64,000 bases of DNA from Hymenobacter terricola (GTDB lineage: Bacteria > Bacteroidota > Bacteroidia > Cytophagales > Hymenobacteraceae), in NCBI RefSeq assembly GCF_017921975.2, contig NZ_JAGEMO020000015.1:124001-188000 (forward strand), given 5' to 3'. The notes beneath the pieces were generated by a model. That model worked only from the letters and a program-made list of their open reading frames with translations, had not been told where the DNA came from and made no database searches. This document shows, piece after piece, positions 46,222-54,151 of the stretch. The first letter of the stretch is position 1. Each line of letters begins with the position of its first letter. A program made the position numbers and the translations under genes.

Positions 46222-46382
46222 GTGCTTCACCCCAATAACCAATTGATGAAGTGCGGAACGCTCGGCCACGACGTTCCGCAGCGAGACCGGAAGGTCTTGT
46301 CCCCCGTCGGTTTCGCCGATTTTTCGTTTGATTTTCCTGGTTTTTGCCCCGCTACCGTTTCGGCTTTCGAAACGGTTTTTTT
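46222..46382 (+). ncRNA. Structured leader or small RNA with terminator
   Basis: Successive hairpins: TGCGGAACG/CGTTCCGCA (46252-46260, 46272-46280); AGACC-GGAA-GGTCT (46284-46297); a short TCGG/CCGA before TTTTT (46307-46324); and ACCGTTTCG/CGAAACGGT (46354-46362, 46368-46376) with a T-run to 46382, a complete terminator. A GTG-initiated frame at 46222 would start LHPNNQ, with two adjacent Asn codons. It is either an attenuator for the next gene or a free-standing small RNA; which one is not decided by sequence. Confidence 0.55.
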
Positions 46383-46448
46383 GTGCGCGGTCGGTTTGGA
46401 TTTCTTTTCCTCAACTTTTTAGGTTTCCCCCTTCTTAAGCTAAACAAT

Positions 46449-47486
46449 ATGGACACCAACACCCTCTCCCCCAAAGTAGCTGCGGCTACCATCGCCTCGG
46501 CCCATGCCGGCAACCGCAACCTGAGCACCGACCCCAAGCGCATGGCGGTAATCAAAGTATGGGACGCCATGTTCCGCGGTGCCCGCAAATATGTGGAGTC
46601 GGAGAAATTCCTGGCCGTGCACAACATGCCCCACATTGTGGGTGTGACCGGTGCCTGCGAGAACACCGACACGCTGTTCACCATCGACTGGTACGACGGC
46701 AAGAAAATGTTCCTGCCCCAGTCGAACCAGCTCTACATCGAGATGCTGACCCAGAAAGTGGAAAGCGGCCGCGTGTACGGCGAAATCCAGAGCTTCCGCA
46801 AGGAGCTGAAGGCTGACAACCGCCGCCTGGCGCAGTTCTCGCTGTTCGAAATCGAGCACCTCGGCGGCCTCGACGAGCTGATTGGTCACCTGAGCGCCAT
46901 TGTGGCCAGCGCCGCCAAGCAAGTTTCGCAGGATTGCGCCAAGGAACTGGCCCTGTTCGACCGCAAGGCTGAGGACCTGGCGGCCCTCACCTTCAAGCGC
47001 ATGACCTACGCCGATGCCGTGGAATTGCTGAAAACCGAAGGCTTCCCCGAGCTGGTGTGGGGCGATGACCTGGAGGCTCCGCACGAAGGCCGCCTGACCG
47101 AATTGATGGGCCCGATGTTCGTGACGCACTACCCCGCCGACATCAAGTTCTTCAACATGCGCAACAACGACGACGACCCCCGCGTGGTGAACTCGACCGA
47201 CTTGCTGCTTCCCCTGGCCGGCGAAAGCGCCGGTGCTGCCGAGCGCGAGTTCGATGGTGCCAAGCTGCGCCACAAGCTGGAAACCAGCTCGATGCTGGCC
47301 GGCCTCATCCGTCAGGGCATGAAACTCGAAGACTTCGAGTGGTACCTGAGCTTCCACGAAGAGAACGAAGTGGCGCTGCACTCGGGGGCTGGCGTGGGCA
47401 TGGCCCGCGTAGCCCAGTTCATCCTCGGCCAGACGGACATCCGCGACTGCGTGCCCTTCCTGATTAACCGCGAAAACGTAATTTAA
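46449..47486 (+). CDS. Asparaginyl-tRNA synthetase-like catalytic protein
   Basis: A 345-aa class II synthetase core. It has motif 2 (QSFRKELKADNRRLAQFSLFE) and motif 3 (HSGAGVGMARVAQFIL), and AsnRS-like segments RMTYADAVELLKTE, ELVWGDDLEAPHE and VTHYPADIKFFNMRN. The N-terminal anticodon-binding OB domain of AsnRS is missing. Stand-alone cores of this kind can act as asparagine synthetases (archaeal AS-AR type) or have unknown roles; Bacteroidota members are often annotated amino-acid-tRNA-ligase-related. It starts at 46449 after the structured leader. Confidence 0.85.
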   Translation: MDTNTLSPKVAAATIASAHAGNRNLSTDPKRMAVIKVWDAMFRGARKYVESEKFLAVHNMPHIVGVTGACENTDTLFTIDWYDGKKMFLPQSNQLYIEMLTQKVESGRVYGEIQSFRKELKADNRRLAQFSLFEIEHLGGLDELIGHLSAIVASAAKQVSQDCAKELALFDRKAEDLAALTFKRMTYADAVELLKTEGFPELVWGDDLEAPHEGRLTELMGPMFVTHYPADIKFFNMRNNDDDPRVVNSTDLLLPLAGESAGAAEREFDGAKLRHKLETSSMLAGLIRQGMKLEDFEWYLSFHEENEVALHSGAGVGMARVAQFILGQTDIRDCVPFLINRENVI

Positions 47487-47511
47487 GGAATGCCTTAGCC
47501 GGTTCGCCGGC

Positions 47512-47563
47512 CGAACGTCACCCTCACTTAGCACCCACTGAGTGGGGGTGACTGTTCGTTTTT
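47512..47563 (+). terminator. Terminator before the pyr genes
   Basis: A long stem (CGAACGTCACCCTCACT at 47512-47528 pairing with AGTGGGGGTGAC and GTTCG at 47541-47558, one bulge) then TTTTT. A UUCG-capped GCCGG/CCGGC hairpin (47498-47511) precedes it. It ends the synthetase-like gene and could also serve as a pyrD attenuator. Confidence 0.75.
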
Positions 47564-47582
47564 ATTTACTTACCTTATAGTT

Positions 47583-48431
47583 ATGAAACTCGGCGCCATT
47601 ACGTTACAGAATTCCGTTTGCCTGGCCACCGCTCCGTGGGACCTCGCTGGCGAAGGCTACGAGCAGCTCGGCGCGATTTTCACCAAAACCGTGACCATGG
47701 AGCCCCGCGCCGGCCTGCCCGGTGACGAAGGCATCCTGCAAGTGGCCGACCAAACCCTGCTCAACCGCACCGACCTGCGCACCGAGGGCGCGGAGCTGCT
47801 GGTGCAGGAGCATCTGCCGCGCCTGCGCCGCTTCGGCGTGCCGGTATTCGTGAGCATCACGGCCCCCGGCGTACCGGGTTTCCGCAAGATTGCACGGTAC
47901 CTGCAACGGGAAGCCGGCGAGCAGTTGGCCGGCGTGGAAGTCTACATCACGGTGCCGCACGGCGGTTCCGGCTCCGATGTGACGGCCCGATACGTGCGCG
48001 AAGCCACTGAGGCTGTGCGTAATGAGCTGCGCGACGATGCAGCCGTGATTGTGAAGCTGCCGCCATGGCCCGACCACATTCGCGGGCTGGCTTTGGGGGC
48101 GCAGGAAGGCGGTGCTACGGCGCTGGCCGCCACGAATACCTTAAAAGTATTGCACCTGCCGGCCGATCCGAACGCGGCACCGCTGGTGGGCGGGCTCTCG
48201 GGCGAAGCCTTGCGGCCTTTGTCGCAACGCTGCGTGTGGGAGCTGGCCAATGACGAAAAACTGCACCTCCCCATCTTCGGTACGGGCGGCATTTTCACGC
48301 TGCGCGACGTGGAAGACTACCTGCGGGTAGGTGCCCAGGCCGTGCAGGTGGCCAGCGGCGAATGGCTGTCGCCGGGCCTCTCGGCGCGGCTGGCGTCGGA
48401 AGTCGCTCAGAATGCATCCGTAACTCGATAA
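47583..48431 (+). CDS. Dihydroorotate dehydrogenase-like protein
   Basis: A 282-aa flavoenzyme fold in the fourth step of pyrimidine synthesis. TKTVTMEPRAGLPG holds the conserved Lys and Pro/Arg turn near residue 35, NTLKVLHLP is the FMN-side segment, LVGGLSGEALRPLSQRCVWEL and GTGGIFTLRDVEDYLRVGAQAVQVAS match the C-terminal phosphate loops of class 1 PyrD proteins. Where classical enzymes have N-I-S-C-P-N the sequence reads YITVPHG, so the active-site loop is diverged and the enzyme may be a class 1B or atypical form. It is followed 39 bp later by pyrF. Confidence 0.85.
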   Translation: MKLGAITLQNSVCLATAPWDLAGEGYEQLGAIFTKTVTMEPRAGLPGDEGILQVADQTLLNRTDLRTEGAELLVQEHLPRLRRFGVPVFVSITAPGVPGFRKIARYLQREAGEQLAGVEVYITVPHGGSGSDVTARYVREATEAVRNELRDDAAVIVKLPPWPDHIRGLALGAQEGGATALAATNTLKVLHLPADPNAAPLVGGLSGEALRPLSQRCVWELANDEKLHLPIFGTGGIFTLRDVEDYLRVGAQAVQVASGEWLSPGLSARLASEVAQNASVTR

Positions 48432-48470
48432 ACTACCTCGTTTCCCCTTTTTCATCACCACCCCAGTTCG

Positions 48471-49250
48471 ATGCAAAAGTTGCTCACCCGCGTTCAAACT
48501 GCTAATTCCCTGCTTTGCGTAGGCCTCGACCCCACGGGCGACGACGCCTCGGCGGCCCAGCGCCTGCGCGAAGTAATTGCTGAAACTGCCGCCTACGCGG
48601 CGGCTTTCAAACCCAATCTGGCCTTCTTTCTGAGCCGTGAAAACGGAGTGGCCCTGCTCCAGCAAACAGTGCAAAGCATACCGGCCGACATCCCCGTAAT
48701 TCTGGATGGCAAATTCGGCGACATCGCCAACACCGCCGAGCACTACGCCCGCTTCGCCTACGATGTAATCGGGGTCGATTCGGTGACCGTGAATCCCTAT
48801 ATGGGTGACGACGCCGTCCGGCCCTTCGCCCGGCCCGGCAAGCTGGTTTTTTCGCTGGCCAAAACCTCGAACAAACCCCAATACGGCCTGCAAGATGAAC
48901 CCCTGACCACCGGCGGCACCCTCAGTGACCGTGCCGCGCAAATTGCCCGGCAGCTCGATGAGGAGCTGACCGAATCCACCATCGGCCTGGTGGTGGGCGC
49001 TACCCAGCCGGCCAGCATGGCCAAAGTCCGGGCCGCGTGTCCGGAGCAATGGTTCCTGGTGCCGGGCATTGGCGCGCAGGGTGGCGACCTGGAAGCCACG
49101 CTTCGCGCCGGCCTGCGAGCGGATGCCAGCGGCGTGCTGATAAACGCCTCGCGCAGCATCTGGCAAGCCGATGATGCAGAAGCAGCAGCGCGGGAGCTGA
49201 TGGAGCAAATCAACCAATTCCGGGTCGTGACGCACCCGGCCCACGCCTGA
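48471..49250 (+). CDS. pyrF: Orotidine-5'-phosphate decarboxylase, type 2
   Basis: A 259-aa enzyme converting OMP to UMP, the last step of de novo pyrimidine synthesis. LLCVGLDPTGDDAS opens the barrel, AAFKPNLAFF gives the substrate Lys, and DGKFGDIANTAEHYA is the catalytic Asp-Lys-Asp motif (usual DxKxxDI). PGIGAQGGD and GVLINASRSIW are the phosphate loops of the long (type 2) form. It is between pyrD-like and pyrE genes, and a terminator follows. Confidence 0.96.
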   Translation: MQKLLTRVQTANSLLCVGLDPTGDDASAAQRLREVIAETAAYAAAFKPNLAFFLSRENGVALLQQTVQSIPADIPVILDGKFGDIANTAEHYARFAYDVIGVDSVTVNPYMGDDAVRPFARPGKLVFSLAKTSNKPQYGLQDEPLTTGGTLSDRAAQIARQLDEELTESTIGLVVGATQPASMAKVRAACPEQWFLVPGIGAQGGDLEATLRAGLRADASGVLINASRSIWQADDAEAAARELMEQINQFRVVTHPAHA

Positions 49251-49253
49251 ACG

Positions 49254-49279
49254 AAAAAGCCGCTTTACTGCGGCTTTTT
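49254..49279. terminator. Terminator between pyrF and pyrE
   Basis: AAAAAGCCGC (49254-49263) and GCGGCTTTTT (49270-49279) with 6-base loop. It overlaps the apparent start region of pyrE's longer frame, so pyrE may depend on read-through or its own promoter. Confidence 0.8.
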
Positions 49280-49301
49280 GCATTTTAGATTTTCTGCGAG
49301 A

Positions 49302-49922
49302 ATGACGAATTCCACCGAAACGACTACCACTTTAGACGCCGGCTTGCTGGAGCAGCAGCTGTTGCAGGAAGATGCGCTGCTGCGCGGGCACTTCCGGCTG
49401 TCGTCGGGCCTGCACTCCGATACTTACGTGCAGTGCGCCCGCTACCTGCGCCGGCCGGAGCTGGCCGCGCCCGCTGCAGCCGCGCTGGCCGCTCAGATTC
49501 AGGCGGCCGGCTTGCAGCCCGATGTGGTGGTAGGCCCCGCCATGGGCGGCGTGGTAATTGGCTACGAGCTGGCCCGCCAACTGGGCGTGCCCGGCATTTT
49601 CACGGAGCGCGACGCGGATGGACAGATGACCCTGCGGCGCGGTTTCACCATCGAGCCCGGCGAAAAAGTTGTCATTGCCGAAGACGTGGTGACGACCGGC
49701 AAAAGCACGCTGGAAGTAGCTAAAGTGCTGCGAGAAATGGGTGCCGAAGTGCTGGCCGTGGCCTCGCTGATTGACCGGACGGGCGGAAAAGGGGAATTAG
49801 ATTTCCCACATTTTGCGCTCCTTCCGGTGGCAGCAGCGACCTTTGCACCCGAGAGCTGTCCCCTGTGCGCCGCCGGCGTGCCGGTGGTGAAGCCCGGCAG
49901 CCGGCCTGAGAAAGCGTTTTGA
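49302..49922 (+). CDS. pyrE: Orotate phosphoribosyltransferase
   Basis: A 206-aa enzyme joining orotate and PRPP. The ATG at 49302 (MTNSTETTTTLDAG) is preferred over 49278, which lies in the terminator. The PRPP loop is VVIAEDVVTTGKSTLEV; FRLSSGLHSDTYVQC is the N-terminal substrate loop, and FTERDADGQMTLRRGF holds the flexible loop. Its end shows two Cys in ESCPLCAAGVP, frequent in this group. Together with pyrF it gives the last two steps to UMP. Confidence 0.95.
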   Translation: MTNSTETTTTLDAGLLEQQLLQEDALLRGHFRLSSGLHSDTYVQCARYLRRPELAAPAAAALAAQIQAAGLQPDVVVGPAMGGVVIGYELARQLGVPGIFTERDADGQMTLRRGFTIEPGEKVVIAEDVVTTGKSTLEVAKVLREMGAEVLAVASLIDRTGGKGELDFPHFALLPVAAATFAPESCPLCAAGVPVVKPGSRPEKAF

Positions 49923-49945
49923 TGTTGTACCGTTCAGCTAGGCTG

Positions 49946-50073
49946 AACGTCATGCTGAGCTTGCCGAAGCATCTCTACCGCTTCGTTGCAATTGATAAGA
50001 TTTACTAATGAGGTAGAGATGCTTCGACTCCGCTGCGACGCCGCTTGATACGCGGAATGCTCGGTATGACGTT
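49946..50073. repeat. Imperfect inverted-repeat element, copy 1 (before purL)
   Basis: The left half (starting AACGTCATGCTGAGC, with GAAGCATCTCTACC) and right half (GGTAGAGATGCTTCGACTCC to ATGACGTT) are inverted but the right arm carries an extra segment (50026-50060). It is preceded by a GTTCAGC/GCTGAAC hairpin (49932-49948). It belongs with the elements at 58090 and 59741. Confidence 0.8.
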
Positions 50074-50100
50074 GTTTCTCTGACGTTCTGAATATCATCA

Positions 50101-53100
50101 ATGCCCGATAACACCACCCACACCATCCAGCTCACGCTGAAACCCGGCCAACACGATGGCGATGGCCAGCGCGTGGCCGAAGCCGCCGCCCGCCACCTGG
50201 GCCTGACCACCGGCCGCGTGCGCAGCGCCGCCCTCTACACGGTGCGCTACCCGCTCACCGAAACTCAGCTGCGTGATTTCGCCACCCGCTGCCTCGCCGA
50301 CCCGGTGCTGCACGACGTGCGCCTGAACGAGCTGACGGCCGCCGAAGGCTTCGCCACTTATATATTGGTAGCCCGCCGCCCCGGCGTGACCGACGACGAA
50401 GGTACCTCGGCCCAAAACGCCCTCGCCGATATCCTGAACGAGCCGCTGGACGTGCATACGCAGCACATTTTCAGCAAGAAGCTCTACCTGCTCGAAAACG
50501 ACCTGCCCGAAACTGACCTGCGCCGCATCGCGGAGGAACTGCTTGGCAATAAGCTCATCAACTGGCTGGAAGTGGGCCGCGTGGCCCATGGCATCCGCGA
50601 CTACACACCGCGTCCCGGCGGCGGCGCGGAGGCTATCACGGAAGTTATTTCGCTGACTGGCCGCACCGATGCGGAACTGGTGCAACTCTCGAAAGAGAAC
50701 ATCTACGCGCTGAATTTGGTCGAAATGCAGGCAGTTCGGGACCATTTTGCTGACCCAGTCACAGAGGCGATGCGTGAATCAGCCGGTATGCCTGCTGAAC
50801 CTACGGATTGCGAAATGGAAATCATTGCTCAGACGTGGTCAGAGCATTGTAAGCACAAGGAGTTTTCGGCGCTCATCAACTACAAAGACCTGGCAACGGG
50901 CGAGGAGAAGCAGGTCGATTCCCTCTTCAAAACCTACATCAAAGACGCTACTTCCGAAGTAGACCGTCAGCTGCGTGCCAATGGCAACGACTGGTTGGTG
51001 AAAGTATTTTCAGACAACGCCGGGGCGGTGCGCATCAACTCCGATTCGCTGTTTGTGTGGAAGGTGGAAACGCACAACTCGCCCTCGGCCATTGACCCCT
51101 ACGGCGGGGCCATTACGGGCATTCTGGGGAACAACCGCGACCCGTTGGCGACTGGCATCGGCGGGGCGCGGCTGCTGTTCAACACCAACGTGTTATGCTT
51201 CGGCAACCCGGAATACGACGGGCCGCTGCTGACCGGGCAGCTACACCCGCGCCGCATTCTGGAGGGCGTGCGCAAGGGCATCGAGGACGGCGGCAACAAG
51301 TCGGGTGTGCCCACGGTGAACGGCGCGATTGTATTCGATGACCGGTACGCCGGCAAGCCGCTGGTGTACTGCGGCACCGGCGCGGTGATGCCCATGCAAT
51401 TCGCGGGCTTGGACTCGTGGGAAAAGAACATTGACGCCGGCGACCGCATCATCATGGCCGGTGGCCGGGTGGGCAAAGATGGTATTCATGGCGCGACGTT
51501 TTCGAGCATTGAGCTCGATGAAACGGCACCCGCCACGGCCGTGCAAATCGGCTCGCCCATCACCCAAAAGCTGGCGATGGATTTCCTGCTGCTGGCGGCC
51601 CGTCGCGGCCTCTTGAAATGCAGCACCGACAACGGCGCGGGCGGCCTCTCGTCCTCCGTGGGCGAGCTGGCCGGCATCTCGGGCGGCGCGGTGGTGGAGC
51701 TGGAGCGCGTGCCGCTGAAGTACCCTGGCCTGCGGCCCTGGGAGATTTTCGTGAGCGAATCGCAGGAGCGGTTTACGCTGGTGGTGGAGCCCGGCAAAAT
51801 TGCCGAAATCACGGCGCTGGGCCAGGAAATGGAAGTGGAACTAACCGATATCGGCCACTTTACTTCGGATGGATTCCTGGACGTGCGCTTCGATGGCGCG
51901 CCGGTGGCCCGTCTCAACATGCATTTCCTGCACGATGGTGTGCCGCGCAAAATCCTGGAAGCGGAGTGGACCAAACCTGCCGTTGCCGAGCCGGAAATTC
52001 CGGCCGCGACCAACTACACCGAGACGCTGACGCAGCTGCTGGGTTCGCTCAACATCTGCTCGCGGGAGTCGGTTATTCGGCAGTACGACCACGAGGTGAA
52101 AGGCCGCACGATTGTGAAGCCGCTGATGGGCGCCACCGGCCAGGCCCCGCAGGATGCGGCCGTGGTGCGCTTCAATTTTGAGAGCTGGGAAGGCGTGGCC
52201 GTGAGCAACGGCATCATCCCGCGCTACGGCGATTTGGATGCGTATGATATGTCGGCCGGCTCGTTTGACGAGGCTGTGCGCCAGATTATCGCGGTGGGAG
52301 GGAAGCTCCCGAACCTGACGCCCGGCGACGGGATTTTCTGGTCGGTAAACGACAACTTCTGCGTGCCCGATTCGGTGTACGACCCCGTTATCAACCCCGA
52401 TGGCAAGCAGAAGCTGGCCAAGCTGGTCCGCATGTGCGAGGCCCTGCGCGACGCCACGGCCGCCTACTGCATTCCGCTCACCAGCGGCAAGGACTCGATG
52501 AAAAACGACTTCAAGGCCGACGGCGTGAAGATTTCGGTGCCCCCCACCGTGCTCTACTCGATGACGGCCAAGATGGAGGACGTGCGGCGCGCTGTGACTT
52601 CGGACTTCAAGCAGGCCGACGACGTGGTGTATCTCCTCGGCGAAACCCACAACGAGCTGGGCGGCTCCGAGTTCTACGCCCTGCACGGCCAGCTGGGGGC
52701 CAATGTGCCGAAGGTTGACTTCGCCAAAGCCAAGGCGCTCTACACGCTGGTAGGCCAGGCCAATGACCAACGCCTCATCCAGTCCTGCCATGACCTGAGC
52801 GACGGCGGCCTCGCCGTGGCGCTGGCCGAAACCACGTTTGGCTACGGGTATGGGGCCGTGGTTGAGCTGCCCGAAACGGGCCTGCCGCTGGCTACGCAGC
52901 TGTTCTCCGAGTCGCATTCCCGTTTCCTGGCCACGGTAGCGCCGGAAGATGTGGTGGCTTTTGAGCAGTTGCTCGGCAACCGCGCCACCCGTCTCGGCAT
53001 CGTGACGGCGGATGGGGAACTGACCGTGCGCCACGCTGGTAAAATGGTTATTTCAGCTAATACCGCCGCCCTGCGCGCCGCCTGGACCAACGGGCCTGTA

Positions 53101-53157
53101 AATCACCTGCTAGGCGTTGTCTCGAAGGACAACCTCAGTCATTCCAATTCGCTCTAA
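50101..53157 (+). CDS. purL: Phosphoribosylformylglycinamidine synthase, large subunit with N-terminal PurS-like part
   Basis: A 1018-aa synthase for the fourth step of purine synthesis. Residues about 1-200 resemble the PurS-like and linker parts of large PurL; the FGAM-synthase core follows (IIAQTWSEHCKHKEF with the active His, KVETHNSPSAIDPYGGAITG, GGARLLFNTNVLCFG). The glutaminase domain found at the C-terminus of full-size PurL is absent; a separate PurQ gene is 41 bp downstream. So this is a PurSL + PurQ layout. One of the intergenic repeats lies directly upstream. Confidence 0.95.
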   Translation: MPDNTTHTIQLTLKPGQHDGDGQRVAEAAARHLGLTTGRVRSAALYTVRYPLTETQLRDFATRCLADPVLHDVRLNELTAAEGFATYILVARRPGVTDDEGTSAQNALADILNEPLDVHTQHIFSKKLYLLENDLPETDLRRIAEELLGNKLINWLEVGRVAHGIRDYTPRPGGGAEAITEVISLTGRTDAELVQLSKENIYALNLVEMQAVRDHFADPVTEAMRESAGMPAEPTDCEMEIIAQTWSEHCKHKEFSALINYKDLATGEEKQVDSLFKTYIKDATSEVDRQLRANGNDWLVKVFSDNAGAVRINSDSLFVWKVETHNSPSAIDPYGGAITGILGNNRDPLATGIGGARLLFNTNVLCFGNPEYDGPLLTGQLHPRRILEGVRKGIEDGGNKSGVPTVNGAIVFDDRYAGKPLVYCGTGAVMPMQFAGLDSWEKNIDAGDRIIMAGGRVGKDGIHGATFSSIELDETAPATAVQIGSPITQKLAMDFLLLAARRGLLKCSTDNGAGGLSSSVGELAGISGGAVVELERVPLKYPGLRPWEIFVSESQERFTLVVEPGKIAEITALGQEMEVELTDIGHFTSDGFLDVRFDGAPVARLNMHFLHDGVPRKILEAEWTKPAVAEPEIPAATNYTETLTQLLGSLNICSRESVIRQYDHEVKGRTIVKPLMGATGQAPQDAAVVRFNFESWEGVAVSNGIIPRYGDLDAYDMSAGSFDEAVRQIIAVGGKLPNLTPGDGIFWSVNDNFCVPDSVYDPVINPDGKQKLAKLVRMCEALRDATAAYCIPLTSGKDSMKNDFKADGVKISVPPTVLYSMTAKMEDVRRAVTSDFKQADDVVYLLGETHNELGGSEFYALHGQLGANVPKVDFAKAKALYTLVGQANDQRLIQSCHDLSDGGLAVALAETTFGYGYGAVVELPETGLPLATQLFSESHSRFLATVAPEDVVAFEQLLGNRATRLGIVTADGELTVRHAGKMVISANTAALRAAWTNGPVNHLLGVVSKDNLSHSNSL

Positions 53158-53198
53158 CAGCACAAGAACCTTTTCCATTGGCCCAAAAGACTTTTGAA

Positions 53199-54131
53199 AT
53201 GGCACAAGACGCGGCTCAAGGAGCACATAAAGCTCAATCGGAGGCACAAACCGACGTTGCGAATGCAGCGGGCACGGTGCAGGCGCTGATTCTGACCGGC
53301 TTCGGCATCAACTGCGAAGAAGAATTCGCCGCTGCCTACCGTCTGGCCGGCGCAGAGGCCACCATCGTGCACCTCAACCAAGTGCTGCACGGGCAGGTGA
53401 GCATCCACGATTTCGACATTCTGAACTTCCCCGGCGGCTTCTCCTTTGGCGACGATTTGGGCTCGGGCGTGGTGCTGGCCAACAAGCTGCGCTACCGCCA
53501 GAACGGCCCCGACGGCCGCACGCTGCTCGATGACATCAAGCAGTTCATCGCCGATGGCAAGTTCGTGTTCGGCATCTGCAACGGCTTCCAGGTGCTGGTG
53601 AAGCTGGGCCTGCTGCCCAACATGGGCGGCGACGTAACCCCCGAAGTCACCCTGACGCACAACGCCAGCGGCCGCTACGAAGACCGGTGGGTAACGCTCC
53701 GGGCCAATCCCTTGTCGAACACGCCCTTCCTGAAAGGCATCGACAAGCTGGAAGTGCCCGTGCGCCACGGTGAGGGCCGCCTGGTGATTCCCAGTGAAGC
53801 CATCCAGGCCGCTATTGAAGCCGCTGGGCTGAACTGCCTCACCTACGCCGATTTCGACGGCGACGCCACCGACGTGTACCCCTTCAACCCCAACGGCGCG
53901 GCCCTGAACTGCGCCGGCCTGACGGACTCCACCGGCCAGGTTTTTGGCCTCATGCCGCACCCCGAGGCGTTTCTGTCGGCCTACAACCACCCGGACTGGG
54001 CCCGCCGCCGCCGCGCCGGCCAGACCGATGAGGAAGGGCAGGGACTGAAGATTTTCAAGAATATCGTGGCGCACATCGCCCAAAAAAATAACGCCCCGGC
54101 CCCGGCCGTGCAACTCGCCTCTCAAAACTAG
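53199..54131 (+). CDS. purQ: FGAM synthase glutaminase subunit
   Basis: A 310-aa class I glutamine amidotransferase supplying ammonia to PurL. The nucleophile is Cys in FVFGICNGFQVLVKLG; His and Glu come from GLMPHPEAF. The ATG at 53199 is chosen; the frame also opens with TTG at 53178. It is larger than the about 230-aa PurQ of Bacillus, with extra residues at the N-terminus (Ala/Gln-rich to near residue 30) and around NPLSNTPFLKGIDKLE, matching the glutaminase domain of large PurL. Confidence 0.95.
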   Translation: MAQDAAQGAHKAQSEAQTDVANAAGTVQALILTGFGINCEEEFAAAYRLAGAEATIVHLNQVLHGQVSIHDFDILNFPGGFSFGDDLGSGVVLANKLRYRQNGPDGRTLLDDIKQFIADGKFVFGICNGFQVLVKLGLLPNMGGDVTPEVTLTHNASGRYEDRWVTLRANPLSNTPFLKGIDKLEVPVRHGEGRLVIPSEAIQAAIEAAGLNCLTYADFDGDATDVYPFNPNGAALNCAGLTDSTGQVFGLMPHPEAFLSAYNHPDWARRRRAGQTDEEGQGLKIFKNIVAHIAQKNNAPAPAVQLASQN

Positions 54132-54151
54132 CCTCTTCCGAAACGTAGCCA

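Noticed and set aside
46222..46382. SRP RNA or T-box
   Set aside because: The GGAA-capped hairpin lacks the flanking SRP helix-8 bases, and no T-box specifier or anti-terminator sequence was found.
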